DNA from: Daphnia pulex
Lineage: Eukaryota > Arthropoda > Branchiopoda > Diplostraca > Daphniidae
Length of the DNA: 64,000 nucleotides
NCBI RefSeq assembly: GCF_021134715.1
Contig: NC_060023.1
Location: 1,302,001-1,366,000 of the forward strand
Reading direction: 5' to 3'
Each line of letters begins with the position of its first letter. Within the stretch, counting starts at the first letter, position 1. This document shows, piece after piece, positions 33,391-45,475 of the stretch. The translations under genes were made by a program, and so were the position numbers. The notes under the pieces were generated by a model. That model was not told the DNA's origin. It did no database searches and saw only the letters and a program-made list of their open reading frames with translations.

Positions 33391-33507
33391 ATGCGACACT
33401 TTTCTCAAGGGCAGCAGCAGCAGCAGCCAGCTTCTATCAAACTCACATGGATTACATTAGCGTCTGTTTTTCTTGTAACTGCCGTTGTTATGATATCAGC
33501 CGCATAA
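33391..33507 (+). CDS. Candidate 38-residue tail-anchored micropeptide
   Basis: ATG at 33391 and TAA at 33507. The peptide starts MRHFSQGQQQQQPASIK and ends in one hydrophobic segment of about 19 residues (TWITLASVFLVTAVVMISA). A short polar head plus single C-terminal membrane span is the layout of regulatory membrane micropeptides. A 5' TATA box at 33190 makes transcription plausible. Could equally be chance; no homology is claimed. Confidence 0.35.
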   Translation: MRHFSQGQQQQQPASIKLTWITLASVFLVTAVVMISAA

Positions 33508-34592
33508 GGGGGCGGTGTCTGTTGATTGGTTGGGATATGATGAATCGCCATCGCTACTGGCCATTTTGCATTTCTCGTGAAAATGTTTATAACAAAAGTC
33601 CCGCGGAGATGCCGACTATATCATCGGTACAGACGCATTCATCTTCTACAAACTGTCGAAAAAGATTTGTCTCTATACAACCCCCCTAAAAACATTTCGC
33701 TAATAATATTATAGTAGCCAATACATCCTGCATTGGAAATAACACTCTGGGGCTTTTCACGTTTCATTTCAGACGCCAACAAAAAAAACCCACGCATTTG
33801 CATCGGGAATTCCCAAAACTAAAAAAAGAAAATGATAAACCTGAAGGGAAAATAATCAATTTCTGCACTCAACATTTCAAAGAGTCTGGTTCTGCGGATG
33901 ATGGATGACTATAGCACGAATAGCTATACTTTTATCATTCGATGGCAAAAAAAAATTAAAAATTTCGATCGTATAAGATATATCTAGCGAAGAAGAAGAA
34001 GACGACCGGTTTTGATTCTTCTTGCACGAGCACGACAGTATGGCGACATCGAGATTTTGCACACGTCATTTCACGCAGCAGCACGCAGATTTATGGGACT
34101 TAAATGTCCACTTAACAGCCAGAGTATGTCCAACCACCCGCTGGACAGCCTTTAGAAACATTTTGCGGATGTCGAGGAATCTGTCACGTAAAACTAAACT
34201 TGTTTTAAAAAACATACACAGATTCATTGGCGGATTAAACCCGTGGGTGGAATATAAGGCCCAGGTTGTATATCAATCACAATTTTAAATGTGACTTTAT
34301 AGCCGAAATTCCCCATCAAGAAGATAAGCTTGTGGGCGAATCGGGCGGATGAGAATTATTGTTATAGTTGAGAGAAAGTATAAATTTCGCGCGCGTCCTT
34401 AAAAGACTCGGGGTATTACAATTATTCCGGCGATCCGGCTGCTGCTGCTATTCACGCGTGTACGTCATCAACCTAAAATATGTTAGAGGTCGTTTGGTTG
34501 GTTGAGGTTGCGAAAGACGCCGGTGGTTTTTCTTTTTCTTTCTGTTTCCATATGGCCAGCAAAATGACGACTAGATGATTTTTTGGCTTAAA

Positions 34593-34626
34593 TATAAAGC
34601 CCGACGTTCACCTGGAGACCATCAGT
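34593..34626 (+). promoter_or_regulatory. TATA-initiator core promoter of growth factor B
   Basis: tataaa at 34593-34598 and tcagt at 34622-34626, a canonical spacing of about 30 bp. It predicts a 5' leader of about 89 nt before the ATG at 34713. Confidence 0.7.
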
Positions 34627-34712
34627 CGCTTACCACCTCGCCACCTGTTAACACATCTGCAAACAGCAGCATTTAATTTCGTTTCGCCAAAAAATTTGAT
34701 TATATAGAAAGG

Positions 34713-35269
34713 ATGATGGTTAGCTCTTCCGCCTTTCTGATGGTCGTCCTCTGTCTGGCTGCTGGCGGCGGATTCAACACGCTCGAAGCCAAGTCGTTGG
34801 TGACGTTCAAAAGAAACATTGACCAGGTGTTGAAGGAGTGGAATTGCAACAAACCGCAAGAGAGACTCGTCTATTTGGGTATTTATTCAATTTGACATTT
34901 TTTTTTCGTCATTCAAATTCAAATTTAAATTTTATTTTATTTATTTATTAATTATTCATTTATCCATTTTAATATTAATTATTATTAATTAATTATTGAA
35001 TTTCAATTTGAATTATTTTTTTTTAAACAGAGGATGAATATGTGGAATACAATCCGGCCGCCATTTACCTGCCTCACGCGGCCGTCGTTCAGCGCTGTGA
35101 AAAGTCCATCGGCTGCTGTAAAACCGGTCACGTGTGCACGTCGGCCGAGGAAGAGGAGATGACCTTTATCGTCGAAGAGTTTCTACGAGGAAAGAAAATG
35201 AAGAAAGAAGTCGTCCTCTCCAATCACCTGCGCTGCGAGTGTCAGAGCGTCACCCGGGAGCGCAAATAA
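34713..35269 (+). CDS. PDGF/VEGF-like cystine-knot growth factor B
   Basis: Exons 34713-34878 and 35031-35269 (phase 1 junction), 134 residues, the shortest of the group. Signal peptide at about residues 1-26 (FLMVVLCLAAGG). Knot landmarks: NCNKPQERLVYL, AAIYLPHAAVVQRC, SIGCC, GHVC, LRCECQ. Ala replaces the second PDGF cysteine. Same exon boundary as factor A, so the two are tandem duplicates on one strand. TATA and initiator are well placed. Confidence 0.8.
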
Positions 35270-35284
35270 AAATATAGAATTCCG

Positions 35285-37000
35285 GCCGGAATGATTCGAA
35301 TTATTTTTTTTTAAGATATAGGAGTCTAAAACATTATAACATGCGCAGTTCCTATATACTATACAGCCGTCTACGATGCTATGTATATCACGTTTTTAGC
35401 TAGTCTCTCTATATTTTTCTATAATTATACCAATACAGTATTTTCTGCAATTCAATTCAATTACAATTAATTTCTGCGTTATTCAATTTTAAACATTCGC
35501 TTGCGGTTGGCAACTGGCCATTTGAAATTGAAACAGGTCGGACGATTTCCTTGTACGGACGCGATATAATGGATAGGATAAAAAGAAATTGAACTTTTGC
35601 GCTTGACAGCAGACGCCGATGAAATTTATGCAAACTAGTCCCGCGTGCAGACGCTCTCACCGACAACTTGTATAGCAGCGGGCCATTCCGCGATTGACAC
35701 AGCAGCACGGCATTTTTCTTCTTCTTTTTTCCACAAAATCATTAAATCCATTTCGTTCGGAATATCCTAAATCGTTCAAATATAGGAGCATCTGACGTTG
35801 TTTTTCTCGGAATAGCGTCGAGGTTAACCGCAGCAGATAAAGTGCTGTGTGCCCGCCAGCACTATAGCATCGGGATAGAAAACTTGGCAACAGATGATGG
35901 CCGCCAGCAGTAGCGGATGAATACGCAATGAGAATTGGCCATTCAAGAGTCCACATCATTTACACACAACCGTCTTGCGGTCATGCCGCGTTTAATCTTT
36001 TTCGCCTTTTGCGAATTCGTTTAAAAAAAACCGCAGACCCAAAATTGAACTTTTTTTCGGGGAGGAAACGCGGGAGTCAAATAGTTTACGATATTATTAT
36101 GGACGTGATTTTCTCTTCTGACCTTCTCGGCATCTATTTGATTTTATTCATTTCGTACATTTAGAGAGAGAAGCCCATCATCATTTGAAGACTAAACTTT
36201 CCAGTTGGCAAATGAAATTCTTGTATTATATCTGTGGCTAATTTTTGTAACACGAACGCCAAAACCGAATTGTCTTTGATTATATAGGATTGCGGTTTGA
36301 TTTTATATCGAGCCCAAAATGGCTCAGCTATTTTCTTTCACTTTTTTTTTTTTGGGGGGGGGGGAATAGAAGAAGGGGCGGTGCCGATTACATATGCAAA
36401 TGAATTTGAATGCCAAGTCAATAAATTGAAGTAGCCAAGGAAGCCGATAGCCTTTGATATCGTCTAGGGGAACCTCTAGAATTTCAATTCAATCTTGTCC
36501 AGACACACACGTCAACCGGCCAGTCACACAAGGCCATAGAGTGCACGGAGACACATCACAGATGAGAGATAAAAGAGAAGCTGACAAACTGTGTGTGCCG
36601 ATTGACCTCCTTCTATTTCTCTATATAACCCGATCCAAATGAGTATGTAAATCCAGTGATGCTGGTGAAACGACAGATGGAATAATGAAAGTTTTTAAAA
36701 AAGATATGCGCTGTCCATCACCAGGACTAATCTATATATTGATTGGTTATTTTTGAGCATATGTGAGTATATAATAGAGCAAAATCAGCACCTATGGCAA
36801 CATCCTATAAAAGAGAAAACAGGCTCATCAGGACGGAGAGGTTACATAATATAAACGTGAATAAATATTTGGTCGGTGTTATATAATTAATTCTACGAGA
36901 CAATGATTTTTGTTTCTTGGAATATCACAAATTATGTCAGAAATAAATTATCCCACATGGCTGCTCCACACTCACGATAGTCGGGATCAAATTCGGGATT
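35285..37000. other. Intergenic stretch
   Basis: No supported gene. A TATA-like cctataaaag near 36804 and an initiator-like tcagga about 25 bp on precede only a 26-codon frame at 36903. A homopolymer run (T then G) lies at 36340-36363. Confidence 0.35.
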
Positions 37001-37012
37001 CCTTTTTGATGA

Positions 37013-37585
37013 TTAGATTCTTAGATCGATTTTCCCGACGCATTCGCAACGAGTGTGATTGGTCAAACTAATCATCAGTTTCTTTTCTTTCTTCTGTTTG
37101 CTGTTAATGTTGCGCTTATTATTATTGTTGGCTGCTGCTGGATTATTGACGCTTCCGGAAGTGCTGACGGCCTTGACGGCGAACTGGATTTTCTCTTCCG
37201 CCGACTCGACAGACCTGCACACCTGTCCGGGTACCTTGCAGCATCCGGTCGATTGGTCGCACTGGTGGATGACCAACGCCGGAGGAAAGTAAATCGCATT
37301 AGGAGCTGCATACTCATCTAGATTTTCTAAATTATAATCAATTTAAAAAATAAGGTTTAAAAAACCACAAGGAAAAACAATTAAATTTGAATTTGAATTT
37401 ATTATACCGATATGAATGACCCGCGGTTGCGGTTGACTGCACGTCCATTCGTCGAAAGTTTTCACGTTCTTTTTAAACGGAATCGTTTTCACCACTGCCG
37501 AACTAACCAGAGGCGCCAACAGCATCGCCACCCACAGGCAACAACTCAGCATCTTTTGTCCAATTTTAGCCATCTTATAACACAC
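37013..37585 (-). CDS. PDGF/VEGF-like cystine-knot growth factor C
   Basis: Exons 37585-37408 and 37317-37013 (phase 1), 160 residues; a start four codons later is equally possible. Signal peptide LSCCLWVAMLLAPLVSSA. Landmarks: TCSQPQPRVIHI, AIYFPPALVIHQC, STGCC, GQVC, an Asn/Lys-rich insert (NNPAAANNNNKRN), then NHTRCECVGK. Second PDGF cysteine replaced by Ala. TATA (TATAAAAA, 37734-37727) lies about 145 bp upstream. Opposite strand to factors A and B. Confidence 0.8.
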
Positions 37586-37739
37586 TTAAAAAATTCAGCG
37601 CGAAAATTTAAACAACAAAACTTTTATCCAAATAAGGCGAAAAACAAAATTCCAGCGCGGCTGAACGTGTGTGCGAAATGATGGGCGCTAGAAAAGTGAC
37701 TACCGTTTTCTTTCATTTGTCATTCCTTTTTATATTGTG

Positions 37740-39060
37740 GTGTCTAGTGATGACGTTGTTTTTAAAAAACAAAGTGATGTACCAATAACTGAGGGACGAC
37801 ATTACCCCACATCCAAACGTGAAAGAAGAGAAAGAAGAAAGAAGAAGAAAGATTTTTTGATTTCCCTTTCACCGTTAGTGGTCCGTGACGTCAAAGGATA
37901 ACCGGAATTGTGAATGGGACCGGAACCCCAAGTCTATAATATCCTTTTTCGTGAGCGCAAATACACCAAGGTCGACCAACCCAGCCGACAGCAGCGATAC
38001 GAAATTTTCCTTTTTGAAAGATAAAATTCAGCTTCCGTTGCGCATAAAATTCATTTAATAGACGACCAGAAAGCAGGTTATTCCATTCACGATAACTGTG
38101 AGATGTGGTTAGATGACATTTTGAAATGGCTATATTATAGGATTTGATTCGAGATAAAATAATCTAACTTCCGTTTTGAATATCAATCAAGTGACGAAAG
38201 TGTGAAAACTAAGTCTTGTTGGCCTTCAACCAGGATTTTTGATAAATATTTTTGGCGCGTGTGTATTGTTGCGTGTTATGAGTGATCTAGCCGGAAGTGG
38301 AATAATAATCAGTTGATGTCTAATTTATTCTGCAAACCGGTTGGGTTAGTTTTCTATTATATTTTTATCAAATTGCACGCAAATCTATCTCGTGGGTGTG
38401 TCTAAAGTCTAAACATTGTGGCGCGCTAATGTTCTCGTTTTCAATTTCAAGTTTAATTGGATCGGAGAGTTGCGCTATTCCGGAATTCAACCATGTTTGA
38501 ATTTTAATTTTTAAAAAACATATTTGCCATAACAGGTGCGCGGTGAGTTTTTTGCACCTGAGGACACACACACGCCACTTGTAATAAAACAGATTGCACC
38601 ACAACCAGACATATCCAGACAGACGAACTAGCGCTTAAATACCCTCGGGCGATTTTGGCGAAAAATGCTGAGACATTGTCTAAATTATTTCACAACTCGG
38701 CTCATTTGCATATCACTCATGTAAATTGGCCACGAATAACTCGACGGAAAATTGCTCCCGTTTTTAATCTGAACGAGTAGATCTTGCATGTTCAGTATCT
38801 ATTTAATTTGTTATAAATTTAGTGATGACTCAACAGGAATGTTGGCCAGGGAATATCCCAGAGCACAAAGAACATGTTTTGCTATTTTTAACATAACAAA
38901 CAAACCACCAATAACAATATAACACGACGCCGAGTGTATTTCTCCCTTTTAATTCGCATTAATTTATAGTGTAGTTTATAAAAGAATAATGTTAGTTGTA
39001 TCTACATTTCCAAGGATACTCTCAAGTTTGTTTCGCGGTTTCCCATAGGTGCGCATTTAT
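37740..39060. other. Intergenic stretch
   Basis: A minus-strand frame from 38613 (MSGCGAICFITSG) follows a TATTTAAG near 38640, but is short and unrecognised. Nothing else supported. Confidence 0.35.
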
Positions 39061-39070
39061 GTTGCCACGT

Positions 39071-39357
39071 TCATTTTGAATAAACGGACGACGTGAAGGA
39101 CCTGCCAAGATTTATTGCCAGCAAAAAGAAAAGAAATATTTACACTGTTTATTCTTATACACGCGGAAATGAGGATGACTTGCGTCAGTAGAATTTGTTT
39201 AAAATTGCACAACAGAATAAGATGCAACTACTTACCGGAATGGACAACATTTGGCAGGCTCCGACGTGACTGGCGGTTTTGGCGTTCCAGCTTTCCAAAT
39301 GATGAAGATGGCCGTGGCTTCGATCGATATCAATTCATCTTCTACCGAATTATTCAT
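39071..39357 (-). CDS. Small FTG-tail protein 1 (RSFTSSVYSK tail)
   Basis: Exon 1 39357-39236 (MNNSVEDELISIEATAIFII then WKAG, ending CCPFR) joins exon 2 39101-39071 in phase 2, giving 50 residues ending RSFTSSVYSK-stop. TATAAAAG at 39481-39474 with a TCAGT initiator about 35 bp on. It shares with its neighbours the hydrophobic motif before WK and the tiny phase-2 second exon starting RSFT. The tail is diverged after FT. No signal peptide, no recognised domain. Confidence 0.6.
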
Positions 39358-40197
39358 CTTGATTAAACGTAGCTATAGAAAATATGAAATGAAATATCCG
39401 AGCGAATAATACGACTGATCAGTTTCGACCGTTCAACGAGACTGACCTGGTTTAGACACAATCTCCCAGATGTCTTTTATATTCTAATATTTTTTTTGTG
39501 CTCTCAAAACTTAGATTCGATTTTGTTCTGGGAACTCGGAAATGTAGCCAAGGACTAGCCGACTAGAAATTATTACGTACGGTATATACCAGCACAAGGA
39601 AAAATAATGGCGAAAGTGAAATCTATGTAAAAGAATTGAGGTTAAGCGACCCATATCACATAGGAAAACTCGTGCTGGCTAGTATAGTAGAACGTGCACG
39701 TAGGACACGTCAAATACCGAGAAATATTTGTTGTTGAGAAAATAACTGATATGTTATGTAGGATATACCCGTCGGTGTTGAGAGCTGGTGTTGATTAAAT
39801 AACGAGAATTTCGTCATAAGAAGTTTGACGGTTTTTTTGGCGAAGGTCTTGTGCTTTGTCGGAATCAGAATAGACATATTTCTGCTTACGAGAATAACCC
39901 AGCACAGAAAATGGCAGGTGATAGTATGGCAAGATTCCAATATTTTTGGCACAAATATAATTGGACAACGAATTAAGAACCTACGCAACAAACACTTGCA
40001 ATAACCACCGTCGTTTCAAATTAGATCTCGCCCTATTAAATTTGCAATCCGGTTCTCAATCCCAATTGTTTTTTATTTATTTATTTTTTTCGGTGTGTCT
40101 ATTATTCATCAAACAAAAGTAAAATAACAAAATGTCGAGTATATTTTCATTTTTATAGCCAACAGGAATATATCGAATAAAAACCTGTTGACAATTT

Positions 40198-40482
40198 TTA
40201 TAAAATTCCAGTGAAAGGCCTCCTATAGATCAATGGCGAATAAAAAACAATCAATGTTAAATTTTACAATGAGGAAACTATGTCAAGCAAAATATAAAAC
40301 GTATACCGAGAGAGAGAATGGGACAGACACATTGACGGTCGGCCCTGTTTGCTGGTGTGTCTGTCCGGCTTAGTCGTCCATCCAGTGAAGAAATTCTTGA
40401 AATTGTTGTTGGACGAGTTGTTGTGGTTGTTCTTCTTGACGTCGTCATCTCGGCTTCTGTTTCGACAACAATTCAACATCAT
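40198..40482 (-). CDS. Small FTG-tail protein 2 (RPFTGIL tail)
   Basis: Exon 1 40482-40307 (MMLNCCRNRSRDDDVKKNN start, LSHSLSR end) joins 25-nt exon 2 40222-40198 in phase 2; 66 residues ending RRPFTGIL-stop. ATAAAAGG box at 40580-40573. Asn/Lys/Ser-rich and basic. Contains NFFTGW in place of the VWK motif of the relatives. Exon 1 ends like protein 4 (CLSHSLS). Confidence 0.65.
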
Positions 40483-41538
40483 CTTGTGTTGTTGTTGTTG
40501 TTGTTGTTGGTTGGACCCTGTCGGGTTCAGAGGACTAGAGAGAATGGCTTGTTGTCAGAAATCTGAGCTGCCCTTTTATTGATTTCATTAATGAACATAT
40601 CCGAAACTATTACGTAGTTGTATTGACCTGTCTGTGTGTAATCCTAGACGACAAATTCAAGGTCCAGTCGAAACCAGAACGTCTCGGAAGTTCAACGGAA
40701 GTATACCGGAGATAACCAATTAATATCAATTAGACTTGTACAACAATGGCTGGATCGATTAATATAAACTGCCTCAAACCGGTCGCTTCATGTGACGCAA
40801 TTTGGAATCTACCCTCCAAGAAAAAAATAAAAAAAAGTCTTCAATACAATTTGTTTTAATTCCTAATGACAAAGATTTTAGTTTTAATTTAAAAGGAAAA
40901 TAAAAACAACGTCTGAGATATAACAAACAAAAGATGCAGTCGGATGCTTTCAGCGATGCGTAAAGCTGATGGATAGGCAGACGGAAGTGTCCGCCCGTCG
41001 GATAGATTTTCTAATTTGGCGCTTGTCTGCTATTATTAGACCGCCCTACATTCTCCAAGAAAGAACCGTTGGAATTTTAGGATTATAAAATCAAAAGAAA
41101 ATTAAATTCATGCATCGATCTCTACATCAAACCATGTAAACGTTTTGCTATTATATAGCAACCTGATTTGATGACCGACATCCTGTATTTCGAAACTAAG
41201 GATAGTGGCGGGGATTTTTGATGTTGAAATATAAAACAATTAGCCTTTATACGCGGGGCAAATGAACTGCTGTCGTATAAAATAACCAAATTTCCGTTGA
41301 CGCAACACGCCAATGTGAAAAAGCGACCAGCGGGTTCAACGCTATTTGCATTCGTTAGATTGTAATGGTGAATGGCGAAACCAGAAATTTAGAAAGTTTC
41401 CACATTATTTATTAGTTATAGCAAAAATAATATTTTCTTACACAGTACACAATTGAAATTACAATTTTTAAAAAAGGCTGAAAATCATTTCCGGGCCGGT
41501 TCGAGTCTGAAGATAATTTTAAAATAATCCGGAAGTGT

Positions 41539-41837
41539 TCAATTCCACAATGACAAAGACGCAATCCAAATTCTGTAAATTAATAGCAAAGAATTTAAAT
41601 GAATTACAAGACAAATTCAATTTATTTAAATGATTTCACTTACTGATAAAACATGACTGGAGATGACGCAACAATTAAGCCAATCGGTATTTTAAGCTTT
41701 TCCACTTTCCAGACTATAAAAACTGCAGTGGCAACGATCCGGTGACTTTTGACGCTGCCGGCGGATGTCGAACTGATTTTCTTCTTAGACTCATCCGCCG
41801 CCGCCGCCTCCCGTCTTGCGCTACTGGGTGAATCCAT
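41539..41837 (-). CDS. Small FTG-tail family protein 3, tail exon uncertain
   Basis: Exon 1 41837-41644 encodes an Ala/Ser/Lys-rich N-terminus, then HRIVATAVFIVWKVEK and a hydrophobic IPIGLIVASSPVMFY, and ends in phase 2 at a good gtaagt. TATATAAATA lies near 41936-41947. The nearest acceptor (41572) gives the tail IWIASLSLWN-stop (75 residues), which lacks the FTG motif. No better tail exon was found nearby, so either this copy lost it or the true exon is elsewhere. Confidence 0.5.
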
Positions 41838-42475
41838 TTTGGCGGAATGATATAATATTCAGACAGCACGTCAGCACGACTAATCGAGTGAGCCAGCAAC
41901 GAGAGTAGTTTGGTTACTAAACCCGGATCCTCTCTGATATTTATATACGGTCCAATTTGCATATAACGTCGTCATTTGCATATGTGTATCAGCGCGTACC
42001 AGGAGGAGGAGAAAGAATTTTGCTCAAGGTTCTCCCGCTCTCTAACCGGAGCAAATACTAAGTATAATACTACGTGAATAAATACTGTTGACTAAAATAT
42101 TTGTTTAAAAAAAGGGTGTGTCTCCCTCTGGGTCTAGGAAATTGTTTGACGTCAACCAAAATTGGAGGTCACCCAAATTTAAAACTAGATCAAACTAGTT
42201 TTTTTATTTAAATAAGAAAATTGGAATCAGCTGCAGGGTCGATTATATACAGCGTGATTTTTTGTTAAAAGACCTTAGGGCGTTCTTGGAATCGACCAAA
42301 AATAAATAAAAAAACTGCACGCAAATCCTATCGTCCAGTTTCGGGGAAATGGTGAACAAGTTTTAGCGAATAAGTAAAGTTGCACTACATGCTAGAGGTT
42401 ATCGATTCAAGGACCAGCAGTAGCTAGAGACATTTATGTGAGGTATGTGAGGTTGGATTGAATGTCAAATGGCGT

Positions 42476-43166
42476 TCAGAATAGACCGGTGAATGGTTTC
42501 CTAAAAATCAAATAAAAACAGTTAATGTTTTATTGGATCGGTCATTGCACGCAGCGCTCGGGGGCTGTCCATTTAGCATTCAGGGGGGGGGGGTTAGAAA
42601 ATAATGAAAGAGGGGGGGTGACTATAAATTGAAAATAAAAGAAATTTTATTCAAAAATGAGAGGAAGGGTCGGAAAAAAAGTAACTTTGTTAAAAAGAGG
42701 AGGGGGGACCTTTCGTGACAATGGCCGACGTGATTCTTAACAATGGGTTGGGATAGAAAAATAAGAAACATAAGAAAGGGGGTTAGGTAAGAAAACGAAA
42801 AAAAGGGGGGGTTAACGAAAAAAAAGTTCGTTCAAAGGGGGAGGGTGGGGATACTTTTCGTGACTAGGAGGAGAGGTGACCAAAAATGTGATGCTTGTTT
42901 GGACAGCACCGGGCAAGAATTCGGTCGTGATTTTGACCTTGTAAACGAATAAATAATCTCAAAACTTACTGAGAAAGTGAGTGAGAGAGGCACCAGGGGG
43001 TCGACTGCTGCTGCTGCTGATGATGTTTATTATTATTTTTCTCTCTGTCAGATTCGAACTTTTTCCAAATCTTGAAAGTGGCGTAAATCGTGAGCAACTG
43101 ACGAGTTTTGTCATCCTGCGAATCCTTTGTCTTGGTATTTCCTTTGTTGTTGCGAGAATAATCCAT
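42476..43166 (-). CDS. Small FTG-tail protein 4 (KPFTGLF tail)
   Basis: Exon 1 43166-42970 (MDYSRNNKGN; IYATFKIWKKF; polyGln; CLSHSLS end) and 25-nt exon 2 42500-42476 in phase 2, separated by a 469 bp intron that contains the G-rich tract. 73 residues ending QKPFTGLF-stop. TATATAAAAG at 43280-43271. The intron is long for this gene set. Confidence 0.65.
42575..42875. repeat. G-rich degenerate tandem tract inside intron of small gene 4
   Basis: Runs of 6-10 G recur about every 35-60 bp together with a cttttcgtgac-like segment (about 42710 and 42857). On the transcribed (minus) strand these are C-runs; the coding-opposite strand could form G-quadruplexes. Confidence 0.5.
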
Positions 43167-43886
43167 TTATTTTCACAGTTATATAACGATGGGAAAATGG
43201 ATGGAAACAAACGAACTGGCCGGTTGCAAAGACTCGAAGCGAATGGCTTGATTTTAGAAATTCGAGCCAACTTTTATATATTTATGTACACGTACGAATT
43301 TGGCAATGACGAGTTCAGTTCCTGCATGGATAGACGTGTGATTATATAGCGCGGCTGGGAATAGGAAGGAGACCAAGGTCCACCATTATTATATTGAGTC
43401 AGAACTTTTTCCCACCACCCAGCATAATGTATATCAATTAATCAATCTTGGAAATTTGCCGGAAAGTGAACGGGATTCCCCATTATTATTATTTGTTCAC
43501 CAAGGAAACACGTGCCATTTGGTGGGTTTCCCCAGGTTTCCCCCTTTCATGTGACAATAAATAGACACGACCTCGACCTAATAGAAAATTGGCACGATTC
43601 GTTTTATCTTCTTTTAGCGAAAGGATTAATCGCCTCCAGCTCTAAGACATTTTTATTGCGATTTGCTACCGAATTCCGCATAATTAAAAGAATTTAAAAG
43701 ATTTGATATTTTTAGTTTGTATTCGCATTTTAAAAATTTGTTTGAACAAAAGATATTGATGCAATCGCTTGACAATTCGGGTGATGTAATAAAATTTATT
43801 CGTGTGTTTCATATTAATTAATTGAGTTGAATCAGAGTATTTGCTATAGTGCTGTGGTAACGACGTCCATTATTATTGACCATCTT

Positions 43887-44155
43887 TCAGAATAGGCCAG
43901 TGAAGGACCTGCTGTTTAAAACAAAAATTAAAATTCACATTCTTTAATATTTAAATTTAGCCGTGAAACTTACTGAGAAAGTGAACTGGAGAAAATGTTT
44001 TTGGACTGGGCGGATGAGCTGCTGCTGGTCCTGTCTGATGATTTCGACTTATTGTCGGGTGATTTCCAGACGATGTAAACGGACGAAGTTTTAACCTGAT
44101 TGCTATTACTGGACGAATTCTTCTTGGCGTCATCACGTTTTGAATTATTCTCCAT
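43887..44155 (-). CDS. Small FTG-tail protein 5 (RSFTGLF tail)
   Basis: Exon 1 44155-43974 (MENNSKRDDAKKNSSSNSN; KTSSVYIVWK; Ser-rich; IFSSSLS end) and 25-nt exon 2 43911-43887 in phase 2, 62 bp intron; 68 residues ending HRSFTGLF-stop. TATAAATAAG at 44235-44226. Its tail is identical in the last seven residues to gene 8 on the other strand 4.7 kb away. Confidence 0.65.
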
Positions 44156-44682
44156 TTTCTTGACAGACCGTTTACTATGCAGCACTCGTCAAAATGCTGT
44201 AATAAATCAAATGCGGACCCTTCCCCTTATTTATATCTCGTCCAATATTCCCGTTGCTTCCGAGAGAGTGAGGGGAACCAAAAAATAAACTTTCAAGGTT
44301 TTCGGCCACAGGTAGTACATTATATACCAATAGGCTACACACTTAATACGTCTCGAAAGTTCTTTTATATTAGATGATGGCGCATGACGGAAATTGATTG
44401 GAGGTCAGCATCATACGTACGCAACACACCAAGAATACCGGTTAATACCGGTAAGCCCAATTTGACTACGTTTATACTTTGTTATATAGTAATGACCTTG
44501 AAAATAGTTTTTAGTGAATATTTGTGATCAGTTTTTATCAAGTTGTGAAGCGATAAAGAAGCTGTACAAATTTTTACGTAAGTGAATAGAAAAGTGCACG
44601 TCATCAATCATCAAATCTGTGCGAAATAAAAGAGCCATTATTCAGCACCGGATGAATGTAATGGATTTATTTATCTCTATAT

Positions 44683-44937
44683 CTAACCTTTTGGATGAAA
44701 AATATTATTGAGCGACAGATTTAGCAAATGGTATACATGGAAATCCTTTGATATAAATTCGCCTTCAGCAGCCACTCGATCGTATATATTTTGCATATCA
44801 TTTGAATATTTCCCGAAAATAGTCAAGTACATCACAACCTCAATTTTTTGACGGGCAGACAGGGAGACTGGCGGCCGTCTGCTGTGCTGTGTACTTGTGT
44901 TTGACGGGCTGCAGAAATGGCGGTTGAAATCTGACAC
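44683..44937 (-). CDS. Possible small gene behind a TATA box
   Basis: TATATAAG at 45103-45096 is followed by a CAA/CCA-rich leader and overlapping frames. The 84-residue frame starting MSDFNRHFCS contains VVMYLTIFGKY, loosely like the VFIVWK motif of the small-gene family, and ends LSLNNIFHPKG-stop. No FTG tail exon was found. Which frame is used is uncertain. Confidence 0.3.
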   Translation of the reverse strand: MSDFNRHFCSPSNTSTQHSRRPPVSLSARQKIEVVMYLTIFGKYSNDMQNIYDRVAAEGEFISKDFHVYHLLNLSLNNIFHPKG

Positions 44938-45235
44938 TTTTTTGGCATCGCCGTAAAATGAGAAACTGTGATTTCGTTATCCCCTTGACACAAACGAATA
45001 ATACAAGAAACACGATCCACCACCACCACCACCAACAACAACAACACCTACCGTCCTTATTAGACACATTCGAAAGCTTGCAACAGTTATTTCCACTTAT
45101 ATATAGACATGTTGTCCATCCAAAAAAGAACCGGCTCTTTCAATTTAATAAAACCGTGAGTGGGAAAAACACTTTCCAAAAAGTTGAGATTATATTCGCT
45201 GGACCGAACGCGTGCGTAGTTTCAATTGCCGCGGC

Positions 45236-45475
45236 CTATTTCCTATCTGATGACACCTGATGCGGGAAATAAGTATATAAAATCCAAGAATTATTTTTTA
45301 GATTGAAAATGCCATTAAGAGAGTGACTCGGCGAGTTCTTTTGAAGCGATGCCGAAATTCGATAGGAATCGAGTGAGGTACATCTACGAGTAGAACTATG
45401 CTCGACGACCAACACTTCATTTGCATACGGAACTTTTTTAGCGTCGCTTGACACTTGGCAGTCGTCAATCAACAC
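45236..45475 (-). CDS. Possible small gene, unassigned
   Basis: 79-residue minus-strand frame (MLIDDCQVSSDAKKVPYANE start) with PSHSLNGIFNLKNN, which faintly echoes the SHSLS...FTGIL ends of neighbouring small genes. No clear TATA box or second exon. Weak candidate. Confidence 0.25.
   Translation of the reverse strand: MLIDDCQVSSDAKKVPYANEVLVVEHSSTRRCTSLDSYRISASLQKNSPSHSLNGIFNLKNNSWILYTYFPHQVSSDRK

Noticed and set aside
42959-43270. Alternative 103-residue frame overlapping small gene 4
   Set aside because: The frame starting at 43166 ends in phase with the FTG tail exon like its paralogues; the other frame does not.
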